Assembly (NCBI RefSeq): GCF_038396675.1 | Contig: NC_088931.1 | Coordinates: forward strand, 58,434,501-58,498,500 | DNA: 64,000 bases | DNA from: Hydra vulgaris | Taxonomy: Eukaryota > Cnidaria > Hydrozoa > Anthoathecata > Hydridae | Direction of reading: 5' to 3' | Part shown: piece by piece, positions 26,594 to 40,330 of the stretch | Numbering within the stretch: the first letter of the stretch is position 1 | Layout of the letters: every line of letters begins with the position of its first letter | Position numbers and translations under genes: made by a program | Notes under the pieces: generated by a model | Told to the model about the DNA's origin: nothing | The model's database searches: none | The model's input: the letters and a program-made list of their open reading frames with translations, nothing else

Positions 26594-28741
26594 TAGTCAC
26601 CACATATACTGAAATAGTGGTAGCACTTTTTTATTTCTTTCAGCTTTGTTGGAATATGTTTAAAAATATATGAAATATATATGTATACAATTTATGTTTA
26701 TTTACAAAGCTTATAATAAATTTACAATTTTTTGTATTCTTTATTTTCATTATTTTTTTTAGCTTTTTAATTTTTAATTAAATCTTCTATTAAATTTAGA
26801 TGCGATTGAGCTAACAATTAAAAAATGCAAAATTGTTCAACCAAGACTTTGAAAAAGCTTTTTAAAATGCATAAGGCTTTGAACAAGTTAATGAGTTCTA
26901 AAGATTCAAAAAGAACACAGCTAACACATTTTTATGCTTGTATTTTTATGTTTTAGTGCATAAACATTTAAGGAAAAGAAATAAATACTGTTTGTCATTG
27001 TTGTTTCTTTTTTTGTATGTTTAAAAATTTAAGGAGAGAGGGCTAGAAAATATTTGGAATCTTTTATTAAATAAAAGAAGCTTCTTTATTATCCCAATAC
27101 AGTAACAATTTTAGAATATGATTAAATTAACATTTTTTTGTGGGTGGTATGAGAGAAGGTGCCTCTGATTCTTGAATCATTTTTGAACCTTCTCAAGTCC
27201 AGTTTAGAAATCGATTTATATATATATTTATAATGATAAATGTAAAATCATTGTGAATTTTTTTATTAAGGAACATTAAATACCAATGTGTAATGATAAA
27301 GAATACTGTACCAATACTGTATGTGCATTGTAGTATATTTATAGTACTGTATAATATTATGGAAAAGACGAACATAAAATATTTGGGAATTGCGATTATT
27401 TACTGTTAACTAATTTGAAATCAAAACAGCATGTTGATTATTGTTGTTTTAAGCCCACTGCGACATCGAAATGCTTTCGCGAATATTTTAATCATTTCGA
27501 CAACAAAACAATTGAGCAATAATAAAAAATTTCTATTTGTACACACTTATAATATTTGGTTTCTTTATTTACTTAATGATACAAATGCTTTAAACCGTGT
27601 CCCACATTGTACGACGAGGATTTCAACAACAATTAAAAATCGTGCTTATAATGACAGCCAGATAGCGAGGAATTTGACAAGTTTAAAATAAGGATGAAAG
27701 CGTGGTGGTTTAATTAAAATGATTAAGTTAGATAATAAAATTGACTATATCGATTGGCATATGAAAGACTTTTTAATTTCAATTCAACGAGTCGAGTACA
27801 AACACGTAGCCGTGGTAACAAAATTCCGAACATAAATTGCCGGTAATTATAATATTTGTCAAACAGTTCGACTTGAGCAGTTCAGGAAAGGACTGAGTTT
27901 AAGCAAAGTGAAGTGAAATTATATTAGTAAATATTTATTATTTGAGGTTAAAAGTTGAGCGCACAAATTTTTGTTTTGAATACACCTTCGTCTGACGTGT
28001 CAGAAACCCAGAGCTATTCAAATTTTATTACGCATAATACTGGTCTCAAAACATCTTTAAAAAACATTGAAAATATTTAAATAATATTTTTGTTACTTTT
28101 TTATTCAAAAGTTTCTATTCTACTAATTAAGTATTTTTACTTTTCTTCAACTTAATTTAATCTAAGTAGTTTAATTTTCTACGTGTAATCTTAATACAAA
28201 GTAGGCATTGAAATTTATCCCCCTTCTACTACTTGCCTTACCGAGTCACACTTTACCTACCAAGGCTAGTTGTACAGGTTAGTCAACAAAAAGCCTCTCC
28301 AGACCACAACATAAGTCACAATCTTTCGGCGAAGCCGTCAGCAACCCTTGCATGTGGAAATAGACGTTTTTAGAGGAAAAAAACATAAGTATTAGAAAAT
28401 AGAAATATAAGCGTTACAAAGATAGGCATACAGAAAGGAGACAGAACGCTCATTTTAAAAGACAAAACTAAAAGAAAACAATAAATTTCTCTACAAAATA
28501 AATGATATTAAATGTTGTGTTTTTTCCGCACGAAAGACATAATTTAGTATAATAAAAGTCAAACGTGTGCAGCACATTTATCGTATATTGTATATGTAGC
28601 CAAACTGCTTTCCGTATGAGCCATTAAGACATACTTATTGATTTTCTTACGATTATGTATGTATATAAATAGTCCCTAACTCAAAATATGTAAACAGGTT
28701 TGATATACTCATTACAATTTTGAAAAACTTAAAAGTTAAAA
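26594..28741. other. unique core, upstream of the integrase gene
   Basis: AT-rich sequence with no recognisable coding region. The open frame at 27431-27691 (86 codons) has no motif. It presumably contains the promoter and 5' region of the gene starting at 28742, but I see no definite signals. Confidence 0.5.
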
Positions 28742-31700
28742 ATGGAAAAGGTGGAAAAAAACGAACATTACTTTAAAAATATTTTAGCATATTTAACAGA
28801 GAGCACTTATCCAGCTGGTTTTCGAAAAGATGAAAAACGAAGTTTGAGAAATGTGTCAAAAAGTTATTGTGTGCTAGGTACTGGTAATAAAAAAAAAAAC
28901 TAAAATTTAAATATTTCATTGAAATAAATGAAATTAAAAGTATACTTGTTCAATATTTACTATCCTTAGATAACAAGTTGAAGCGTAGAGTAAAGATATG
29001 TGGAAACTTATATTATGCGGATATTGTTGTGGATACGGAAGAGCAAAAAAAAATTTTTGCTGCGGAACATGACAGTCCTTTAGGGGGTCATGGTGGCACA
29101 AACAAAACAATAATGAAAATAATGGAAAAACATTATTGGCCCAATATTACCGGAGATATTAAAAAATGGGTAAAGTATTTTGCTTTTAAATTTATTTAAT
29201 TGCATTATTTTTATTTTATTATCATAGTAAGTTGTAAAACCACTACCATCAGCCTTGGGAAAATAAGATAAAAGGTTAAAAAAGGAATAAAAAAATAACT
29301 CTTTTAATAGATAAAACAATGCATTCAATGTCAAACATCGGGTCAACTGCTTTCCGCATCCGAACCTTTACATTCCATAAAGGTAACTTAATAAAGTGTT
29401 TTTAAATATCTTTCTAGAATTCGGAATCTTTAATTTAGTATATTATACGAATGTATAATGTATTATGTTTACTTTGTTAAGTTGCATTATGTTGAAATTT
29501 TGTGTTTAGACCACAAGAATTTGGGAAATTATTGGTTTAGACTTCGCCGGACCATTTACTAAAACATCAATGGGTAACAGATACTTCATGAGTTGCACCG
29601 ATTTATTTTCCAAATGGCCTATTGCTTACGCATTACCAAATAAGGAAGCAATAACGGTAGCAAGAGCGATTATTAATTTAGTTACAACCTTTGGTTTTCC
29701 ATCCGTCATACTTACTGACAATGGAACTGAGTTTTGCAATGAGGTATTTTTTAATTTTTTTATATAATGCAGACCCGTAGGAACAACATTAGGTCGAATC
29801 CTTTAAGGATGAATTAGAATAAAACATTTTGATTTTGTATAATACAGCATTTACGATAGCAAGTAATAAAAATAATTCATTTTTTTCCGTTATTTAATTA
29901 GTTAAACGATGAGGTATATAAGATCTTGGGTATCGAACGACGAAGAACTGCTGTTTATCACCCTCAAACAAATGGACAAGATGAAAATACAAATAAAAAT
30001 ATAAAAAGGTGTGCATTATTTTATCATTGTTTAAGTTCAAAATAAAATAATGATAATAACATCATTATTTTGAAATTACGTTAATTAGAAAAATCAGAAA
30101 ACTTGTCGACGAAAACCAGTCAAACTGGGATGAGTTTCTCGATATAGTTTTATACCCATTACGAATTGAAAGACAAACGTCTACAAAAGTGTCACCTTTT
30201 GAGTTAATGTTTGGTGGTCGTTCACCTGTTTGCAAAAGTGAGTTCAAAGAAGTAAGTATATTTGGATATCATTTTAAGCAATTATATTTACTTTACACTC
30301 ATAATTTAGTATACCAATACCAGTATGCATTGTTATTTAGGAGGTCGGTATTTTCCCCGCAAACGAAGATGAAGTTAAAGCTGAAATCGAAAAAAATAAA
30401 ATTCATATTGAAAACTTAACCAATTTGGTCACTAAAGTAATCACTTATACCACTTAACTTTAATTTAATTTTTAAGATACCCTCTTTTTTTTTCTTTTTT
30501 TCTAATTACAATAGTTATAAATTTTAGAACATTACAGAAGCTCAAAAGAAACAGAAAAAATATTACGATAAAAGAGTTTCAAAAAATATCAAATCTAATG
30601 AAGAATGCATTGAAATTGGGGACAAAGTTTTGTTACTTGATATTAGAGGGAGGAGAAGCAAAGGCGCAGCTTTCAAGCCACGGTTTAAAGGACCTTATGA
30701 AGTAAGCGATATTACAAAATGTGGAAATTACAAACTGAGTAGTAATAAAGTTATTATAAAAGGAACCCACAAAAGAGCCCATGTTAAGAAATTTCTCGAA
30801 GGCATTTGTGATAAAGGTATGCGCACAACTTATATACAAGTTTTCCAATAACTACTTTTTTTAACTTTTAAAAAGAAAGCTAAAGAGTTTCATGAATATT
30901 ATTGCTAAACAACCAATTTTTTCTAATTTGAAAGACTTTTGTACCTTCTACTTTAGAAACAACAAAAAACGAAATAGAAATAAAAAAAAAACATTCATTG
31001 GTGGAAAGCATAAAGGGTAAATAGTAACAACAGATTTTCTTTTTATGTTTCAACTTTTGGTCTGCTTAAGCATTTTTTTTCCATATTTTATTTTTTGTTC
31101 AATTTTCTAGAAGCAAATAAGGCAGAGCAGATAATTAAAAGCTTTGTAGTTAAAGATAGTGAAGGTATGTCTTAAAAAATTACCTTTACATTTATATTTG
31201 TTATCTTTTTATTTTAATTTCTATCCAATTTTTTAGAGGCAAATAAGGCAGAGGAGACAATAAATAGCTTTCTAGTTGAAGATAGTGAAGGTATGTAATA
31301 AAAAACTACCTTTTTATTTATAAGTGTTAACGTTTTATTTAATGTATGGTTTGTTTTGTAGAGGAGGCAGATTCAATAAAAAGCTTCGTAGTTAAAGACA
31401 GTGAAGGTATGTATTAAATAATTACAGTTTCATTTATATTTGTTAGCCTATCATTTTATATTTATGTTCAATTTTATAGACGAGACAAATAAGGCAGAGG
31501 AGACAATAAAAAGCTCTGTCGTTGAAGATAGTGAAGGTATGTATTAAAAAATTTTCTTCAAATACCTTCATGTTGGCTTTTTATTTTAATTTATGTGCAA
31601 TTTTCTAGAGATGTTTTATACAAAAAAAAGCTGCATAGTTGAAGATAGTGAAAGGTATATATTATTCAGTGGCGCACTAGTAAACTGAAGATTTCTATGT

Positions 31701-32349
31701 AAACTTACCTAAATAAAATCAATTTTAAACATTATCCCTACCCGGTGAAAAAATAGAAGGTCTAAAAATTTATAACATTATGTTATCTTCTGTAAATGTA
31801 ATACTGTCGTTATTTTATTTGATGAATCTGTGCTTGAATAATTAATTATTATTACATTTTATTAATAGGTCAATAATACAATATCTCCGTATTGTAAACC
31901 CTGTAAAAGCCATTATGGGTATATATCCAGATTTAGGTGGCTGCAAGATATATGATTATTCATTACAAGACACTTTAAACGAATGTCTCAGTGACGAAGT
32001 TGTTTATATTTATCTAAAACTACTAGTAAACAGTAAAAAAAAAGTATGATTAATGAATATACTTCAAAATTGAATTTTTGTACAAAACAAACAGTATTAA
32101 TAATTTGTCTTTATTTAAATTAAAAAAATTTTAATTTAAATATAAAACAATAAATTGAATGTCATTCCATTTATTAATGCTGTGAAGAATCGAATCGAAG
32201 TATTGTCACCAGCTGGGTTGCTCTCACTGGACGAGTTGCCAATTAATACTGATTTAATACAAAGACGGCATGAGGTAATCACAAACTTTTAGCTAAAAAA
32301 TAATGCAAATAATTAATGATAGTTATTAATTAAATTATATATAAATATA

Positions 32350-32431
<82 letters not shown>

Positions 32432-33073
32432 ATTTAATTAATACAAATTTATTTACAGAAAGAACTCTTTAAATTAGAAATGTTAATATGCTGCATGGTG
32501 GCAAAATTCCATTGGACGCTGGCTGTATGTAAAATAGTTTTTTGAAATAGTTAACTTCTTTGAGTTCAAGAAACCTTATTTTCAGTTAGCTTTTTTACAG
32601 GGAACCAAAGTTAAAACTTAACATTGAAACTTACTTCTGTTTTAGATAATTAAACCAGATGATAAAACCATTCCTTATATAAACCCTATGGGAGAGCCGA
32701 TTAATTCCATAAAAAAAGAAGAATCAAAATGGAAGTATGATGACTTTTTAATCTAGTGATTGGTATCTCAAAATTTTGTTTTTACATCTTTTATAATTTT
32801 TTTACTATTATACTTCAGTCGTTACTTACAACAGAGATATGGTATTATTGAAAAGTTTAAAATATTAACATCGCCACATGCTAAACAAGCTGACAGTATA
32901 TCATGCGGAGTATTTTGCCTTAAGGTAACATTATTTAACTAAACAAAAAAATGATATATTTTATATAATATTGTTTTTATTCTTATATTATTATTATCAT
33001 TATGTGAACAAGTAACCGTGGCATTTACAATATCATCAGTTGAGTTTCAAAATGTGTGTGAATTTTCTCACTT

Positions 33074-33167
<94 letters not shown>

Positions 33168-33653
33168 GACCTATTTTAGTTTGCTGAAAATTATATAAAT
33201 GGAGAAGAATTGGTGACCACCTTTCCAATTGAAGAAGTGAATGCATATAGGAAGAAAGTGGTGCAACTACTATTAGATGAAGGAGGTTAGTAAGGTTGTT
33301 TATAGTGTTAAAAACATTTATATTACTTTTATATAAAATTACATTTAAAAAGAAACAAAAAAAAAATGATAAAGCTAAATCAATAGGTCAAAAATGTTGG
33401 CAGGATAATTTGTGTCGTATTTCCGGAAGTGAAACTGGTCCAAAAACTAGAAAAAATCAAAAAAAAGATAAATGGGTATTAAGAAATATTTCAATTACTT
33501 TTAAACATTATTTTCAAATAGAAAAATGATTTAACCTTAAATATTTATTTTTAGATAAAATGTGACTTTTGCATCCCGAATCGATGGTACCATATAGGAT
33601 GCATTGTTTTTAAAAATGAAACTTCATTTTGTTGTGATCAAATTTATTACTAA
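28742..33653 (+). CDS. Ginger-like transposase: integrase + Ulp1 protease + PHD finger, 22 exons
   Basis: Proposed exons: 28742-28877 (or -28883), 28970-29169, 29311-29382, 29510-29743, 29902-30008, 30089-30251, 30341-30436, 30528-30816, 30957-31016, 31111-31164, 31237-31290, 31362-31406, 31480-31536, 31609-31654, 31869-32043, 32161-32274, 32459-32524, 32646-32734, 32819-32924, 33180-33285, 33387-33475, 33555-33653. Phases agree throughout (about 818 codons), and all junctions but one are GT/AG. Domains in order: HHCC zinc finger (HDSPLGGH, CIQC); DDE integrase core (IIGLDFAGPF, ILTDNGTEF, HPQTNGQDEN); GPY/F module (RFKGPYEV); tandem micro-exons; C48 protease (CLSDEV, FHWTLA, QADSISCGVF); C-terminal PHD-like finger (KCDFC, WYHIGC). 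This layout matches Ginger DNA transposons, whose integrase resembles that of Ty3/gypsy elements. Oddities: no AG just before 32161, and Asn in YINPMGE where Ulp1 proteases usually have the catalytic Asp. Function in cut-and-paste transposition is inferred. Confidence 0.8.
31090..31660 (+). repeat. five tandemly duplicated micro-exons within the integrase gene
   Basis: Exons of 54, 54, 45, 57 and 46 bp (starts 31111, 31237, 31362, 31480, 31609) encode versions of EANKAEETIKSFVVEDSE. All begin in phase 1, and all but the last end with GATAGTGAAG or GACAGTGAAG followed by GTATGT. The flanking introns are also related (TTTTATTTTAATTT before the TAG acceptors). Repeat spacing is about 118-129 bp. 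The region links the integrase and protease parts and is acidic and probably unstructured. Confidence 0.8.
32343..32430. repeat. (TA)n in an intron, flanked by AATTAAATTATATATAAA dyads
   Basis: A TA tract in the intron between exons 16 and 17. Its flanks (AATTAAATTATATATAAATA and the reverse complement) make the whole block a palindrome. Confidence 0.9.
33077..33165. repeat. (TA)n in the intron before exon 20
   Basis: Pure TA repeat close to the acceptor at 33179. Its length could affect splicing of the last protease exon. Confidence 0.95.
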
Positions 33654-34125
33654 AAAGTAAAATTAATAATAAATAATATAACATTTATTACATAATAATT
33701 TGTGTAAAAAATTAACTAATACAATATTTATAACTTTAATAAATACATATTATAACATAATAAATAAATTTATACAATTTATTTAGGTTTTCCGCAAAAC
33801 ACTGCTAGAAGTTTAAAAAGAAAAGAAGAAATCTCTCTCTCTATATATATATATAAATAAATATATAAAAATATATAAATTAACATGCAAAAATTTGTAG
33901 CACATAAAAATTTTGAAATATATTATTAAACGCATAAACATACTTTGGTTTAAGTTTAATTTCACAAATTATCAAAAGTCAAAATAAGAAAATATAGTAA
34001 TTGACTTTAGACATTGAAGTAAATAAAAAACAAATTTGCATTCAATAAAATTGTATAACAAATTACATTAGAGTTCAAAAAGTTAAATATCAGTTGAAAA
34101 AAAGAACTTGCTTATAAAATAGTGT
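33654..34125. other. 3' flank of the integrase gene
   Basis: AT-rich sequence with AATAAA-type words soon after the stop at 33651-33653 (for example near 33671), plus a short CT/TA repeat at 33833-33855. There is no further coding signal before the minisatellite begins. Confidence 0.5.
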
Positions 34126-37100
34126 GCGAAAGAGATCCCCCTATGAAACATTTAAAATACTGCAAAGTATTAGTATTTGGTATCTAAAATATCACATCCC
34201 CCATGTGTAATCTGTATATATATCACAATAAGAAGCTGAAATTCCTACGTAAAACATCTTATCCCCCTTATTCAGGCTTCTAAAATATTACATCCCCCTA
34301 TGTAACATTTAAAATAATGAAAAGTATTAGTATTTGGTATCTAAAATATCACATCCCCCATGTGTAATCTGTATATATATCACAATAAGAAGCTGAAATT
34401 CCTACGTAAAACATCTTATCCCCCTTATTCAGGCTTCTAAAATATTACATCCCCCTATGTAACATTTAAAATAATGAAAAGTATTAGTATTTGGTATCTA
34501 AAATATCACATCCCCCATGTGTAATCTGTATATATATCACAATAAGAAGCTGAAATTCCTACGTAAAACATCTTATCCCCCTTATTCAGGCTTCTAAAAT
34601 ATTACATCCCCCTATGAAACATTTAAAATAATGAAAAGTATTAGTATTTGGTATCTAAAATATTACATCCCCCATGTGTAATCTGTATATATATCAAAAT
34701 AAGAAGCTGAAATTCCTACGTAAAACATCTTATCCCCCTTATTCAGGCTTCTAAAATATTACATCCCCCTATGTAACATTTAAAATAATGAAAAGTATTA
34801 GTATTTGGTATCTAAAATATCACATCCCCCATGTGTAATCTGTATATATATCACAATAAGAAGCTGAAATTCCTACGTAAAACATCTTATCCCCCTTATT
34901 CAGGCTTCTAAAATATTACATCCCCCTATGTAACATTTAAAATAATGAAAAGTATTAGTATTTGGTATCTAAAATATCACATCCCCCATGTGTAATCTGT
35001 ATATATATCACAATAAGAAGCTGAAATTCCTACGTAAAACATCTTATCCCCCTTATTCAGGCTTCTAAAATATTACATCCCCCTATGAAACATTTAAAAT
35101 ACTGCAAAGTATTAGTATTTGGTATCTAAAATATTACATCCCCCATGTGTAATCTGTATATATATCAAAATAAGAAGCTGAAATTCCTACGTAAAACATC
35201 TTATCCCCCTTATTCAGGCTTCTAAAATATTACATCCCCCTATGTAACATTTAAAATAATGAAAAGTATTAGTATTTGGTATCTAAAATATCACATCCCC
35301 CATGTGTAATCTGTATATATATCACAATAAGAAGCTGAAATTCCTACGTAAAACATCTTATCCCCCTTATTCAGGCTTCTAAAATATTACATCCCCCTAT
35401 GAAACATTTAAAATACTGCAAAGTATTAGTATTTGGTATCTAAAATATTACATCCCCCATGTGTAATCTGTATATATATCAAAATAAGAAGCTGAAATTC
35501 CTACGTAAAACATCTTATCCCCCTTATTCAGGCTTCTAAAATATTACATCCCCCTATGTAACATTTAAAATAATGAAAAGTATTAGTATTTGGTATCTAA
35601 AATATCACATCCCCCATGTGTAATCTGTATATATATCACAATAAGAAGCTGAAATTCCTACGTAAAACATCTTATCCCCCTTATTCAGGCTTCTAAAATA
35701 TTACATCCCCCTATGTAACATTTAAAATAATGAAAAGTATTAGTATTTGGTATCTAAAATATCACATCCCCCATGTGTAATCTGTATATATATCACAATA
35801 AGAAGCTGAAATTCCTACGTAAAACATCTTATCCCCCTTATTCAGGCTTCTAAAATATTACATCCCCCTATGTAACATTTAAAATAATGAAAAGTATTAG
35901 TATTTGGTATCTAAAATATCACATCCCCCATGTGTAATCTGTATATATATCACAATAAGAAGCTGAAATTCCTACGTAAAACATCTTATCCCCCTTATTC
36001 AGGCTTCTAAAATATTACATCCCCCTATGTAACATTTAAAATAATGAAAAGTATTAGTATTTGGTATCTAAAATATCACATCCCCCATGTGTAATCTGTA
36101 TATATATCACAATAAGAAGCTGAAATTCCTACGTAAAACATCTTATCCCCCTTATTCAGGCTTCTAAAATATTACATCCCCCTATGTAACATTTAAAATA
36201 ATGAAAAGTATTAGTATTTGGTATCTAAAATATCACATCCCCCATGTGTAATCTGTATATATATCACAATAAGAAGCTGAAATTCCTACGTAAAACATCT
36301 TATCCCCCTTATTCAGGCTTCTAAAATATTACATCCCCCTATGAAACATTTAAAATACTGCAAAGTATTAGTATTTGGTATCTAAAATATTACATCCCCC
36401 ATGTGTAATCTGTATATATATCAAAATAAGAAGCTGAAATTCCTACGTAAAACATCTTATCCCCCTTATTCAGGCTTCTAAAATATTACATCCCCCTATG
36501 TAACATTTAAAATAATGAAAAGTATTAGTATTTGGTATCTAAAATATCACATCCCCCATGTGTAATCTGTATATATATCACAATAAGAAGCTGAAATTCC
36601 TACGTAAAACATCTTATCCCCCTTATTCAGGCTTCTAAAATATTACATCCCCCTATGAAACATTTAAAATACTGCAAAGTATTAGTATTTGGTATCTAAA
36701 ATATTACATCCCCCATGTGTAATCTGTATATATATCAAAATAAGAAGCTGAAATTCCTACGTAAAACATCTTATCCCCCTTATTCAGGCTTCTAAAATAT
36801 TACATCCCCCTATGTAACATTTAAAATAATGAAAAGTATTAGTATTTGGTATCTAAAATATCACATCCCCCATGTGTAATCTGTATATATATCACAATAA
36901 GAAGCTGAAATTCCTACGTAAAACATCTTATCCCCCTTATTCAGGCTTCTAAAATATTACATCCCCCTATGTAACATTTAAAATAATGAAAAGTATTAGT
37001 ATTTGGTATCTAAAATATCACATCCCCCATGTGTAATCTGTATATATATCACAATAAGAAGCTGAAATTCCTACGTAAAACATCTTATCCCCCTTATTCA

Positions 37101-40026
37101 GGCTTCTAAAATATTACATCCCCCTATGTAACATTTAAAATAATGAAAAGTATTAGTATTTGGTATCTAAAATATCACATCCCCCATGTGTAATCTGTAT
37201 ATATATCACAATAAGAAGCTGAAATTCCTACGTAAAACATCTTATCCCCCTTATTCAGGCTTCTAAAATATTACATCCCCCTATGTAACATTTAAAATAA
37301 TGAAAAGTATTAGTATTTGGTATCTAAAATATCACATCCCCCATGTGTAATCTGTATATATATCACAATAAGAAGCTGAAATTCCTACGTAAAACATCTT
37401 ATCCCCCTTATTCAGGCTTCTAAAATATTACATCCCCCTATGTAACATTTAAAATAATGAAAAGTATTAGTATTTGGTATCTAAAATATCACATCCCCCA
37501 TGTGTAATCTGTATATATATCACAATAAGAAGCTGAAATTCCTACGTAAAACATCTTATCCCCCTTATTCAGGCTTCTAAAATATTACATCCCCCTATGT
37601 AACATTTAAAATAATGAAAAGTATTAGTATTTGGTATCTAAAATATCACATCCCCCATGTGTAATCTGTATATATATCACAATAAGAAGCTGAAATTCCT
37701 ACGTAAAACATCTTATCCCCCTTATTCAGGCTTCGAAAATATTACATCCCCCTATGTAACATTTAAAATAATGAAAAGTATTAGTATTTGGTATCTAAAA
37801 TATCACATCCCCCATGTGTAATCTGTATATATATCACAATAAGAAGCTGAAATTCCTACGTAAAACATCTTATCCCCCTTATTCAGGCTTCTAAAATATT
37901 ACATCCCCCTATGAAACATTTAAAATACTGCAAAGTATTAGTATTTGGTATCTAAAATATTACATCCCCCATGTGTAATCTGTATATATATCAAAATAAG
38001 AAGCTGAAATTCCTACGTAAAACATCTTATCCCCCTTATTCAGGCTTCTAAAATATTACATCCCCCTATGTAACATTTAAAATAATGAAAAGTATTAGTA
38101 TTTGGTATCTAAAATATCACATCCCCCATGTGTAATCTGTATATATATCACAATAAGAAGCTGAAATTCCTACGTAAAACATCTTATCCCCCTTATTCAG
38201 GCTTCTAAAATATTACATCCCCCTATGTAACATTTAAAATAATGAAAAGTATTAGTATTTGGTATCTAAAATATCACATCCCCCATGTGTAATCTGTATA
38301 TATATCACAATAAGAAGCTGAAATTCCTACGTAAAACATCTTATCCCCCTTATTCAGGCTTCTAAAATATTACATCCCCCTATGTAACATTTAAAATAAT
38401 GAAAAGTATTAGTATTTGGTATCTAAAATATCACATCCCCCATGTGTAATCTGTATATATATCACAATAAGAAGCTGAAATTCCTACGTAAAACATCTTA
38501 TCCCCCTTATTCAGGCTTCTAAAATATTACATCCCCCTATGTAACATTTAAAATAATGAAAAGTATTAGTATTTGGTATCTAAAATATCACATCCCCCAT
38601 GTGTAATCTGTATATATATCACAATAAGAAGCTGAAATTCCTACGTAAAACATCTTATCCCCCTTATTCAGGCTTCTAAAATATTACATCCCCCTATGTA
38701 ACATTTAAAATAATGAAAAGTATTAGTATTTGGTATCTAAAATATCACATCCCCCATGTGTAATCTGTATATATATCACAATAAGAAGCTGAAATTCCTA
38801 CGTAAAACATCTTATCCCCCTTATTCAGGCTTCTAAAATATTACATCCCCCTATGTAACATTTAAAATAATGAAAAGTATTAGTATTTGGTATCTAAAAT
38901 ATCACATCCCCCATGTGTAATCTGTATATATATCACAATAAGAAGCTGAAATTCCTACGTAAAACATCTTATCCCCCTTATTCAGGCTTCTAAAATATTA
39001 CATCCCCCTATGTAACATTTAAAATAATGAAAAGTATTAGTATTTGGTATCTAAAATATCACATCCCCCATGTGTAATCTGTATATATATCACAATAAGA
39101 AGCTGAAATTCCTACGTAAAACATCTTATCCCCCTTATTCAGGCTTCTAAAATATTACATCCCCCTATGTAACATTTAAAATAATGAAAAGTATTAGTAT
39201 TTGGTATCTAAAATATCACATCCCCCATGTGTAATCTGTATATATATCACAATAAGAAGCTGAAATTCCTACGTAAAACATCTTATCCCCCTTATTCAGG
39301 CTTCTAAAATATTACATCCCCCTATGTAACATTTAAAATAATGAAAAGTATTAGTATTTGGTATCTAAAATATCACATCCCCCATGTGTAATCTGTATAT
39401 ATATCACAATAAGAAGCTGAAATTCCTACGTAAAACATCTTATCCCCCTTATTCAGGCTTCTAAAATATTACATCCCCCTATGTAACATTTAAAATAATG
39501 AAAAGTATTAGTATTTGGTATCTAAAATATCACATCCCCCATGTGTAATCTGTATATATATCACAATAAGAAGCTGAAATTCCTACGTAAAACATCTTAT
39601 CCCCCTTATTCAGGCTTCTAAAATATTACATCCCCCTATGTAACATTTAAAATAATGAAAAGTATTAGTATTTGGTATCTAAAATATCACATCCCCCATG
39701 TGTAATCTGTATATATATCACAATAAGAAGCTGAAATTCCTACGTAAAACATCTTATCCCCCTTATTCAGGCTTCTAAAATATTACATCCCCCTATGTAA
39801 CATTTAAAATAATGAAAAGTATTAGTATTTGGTATCTAAAATATCACATCCCCCATGTGTAATCTGTATATATATCACAATAAGAAGCTGAAATTCCTAC
39901 GTAAAACATCTTATCCCCCTTATTCAGGCTTCTAAAATATTACATCCCCCTATGTAACATTTAAAATAATGAAAAGTATTAGTATTTGGTATCTAAAATA
40001 TCACATCCCCCATGTGTAATCTGTAT
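34126..40026 (-). repeat. right array of the 157-bp minisatellite, ~37.5 copies
   Basis: This is the same 157-bp unit as in the left array, in inverted orientation, over 5.9 kb. A variant unit (ATGAAACATTTAAAATACTG, ATATTACATCCCCC, TATCAAAATAAG) begins near 35088, 35400, 36343, 36655 and 37912, with related changes near 34142 and 34614. Spacings are close to 2, 6, 2 and 8 units. All other units are virtually identical. The outer junction at about 40026 (CTGTATAATTATTGTCACGC) exactly mirrors the left array's outer junction at 24240. Confidence 0.95.
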
Positions 40027-40330
40027 AATTATTGTCACGCAATATATTAAGATCAAAATTTCATAACTATGACTTTAAAATATATTACCATTTAATGCTA
40101 ACTTCATTTGTAGTATATTATTTACAAACCACTTTATGAATCTTGATCGTTGCGCTTTTAATTTTATTGTTTTTGTTCATAATAAATATTTCGGACGTAC
40201 TAGATACACTTCTAAGTGCAATAACTTGAAAACGCATTCTCGATTTCGGTTTTTCTATGGGGGATGTGATATTTTAGGCGGATGTGATATTTTATTACAG
40301 TCATCACGTCTAACGAAAAAAAGGCATTTA

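Noticed and set aside
27431-27691. 86-codon frame upstream of the integrase gene
   Set aside because: I see no motif, and no splice arrangement joins it to exon 1. It was left out.
28742-33653. Integrase gene as part of a Ty3/gypsy LTR retrotransposon
   Set aside because: No reverse transcriptase, RNase H, aspartic protease or LTRs are nearby. The coding region is intron-rich and carries Ulp1 and PHD modules, which fits a Ginger-type DNA transposon.
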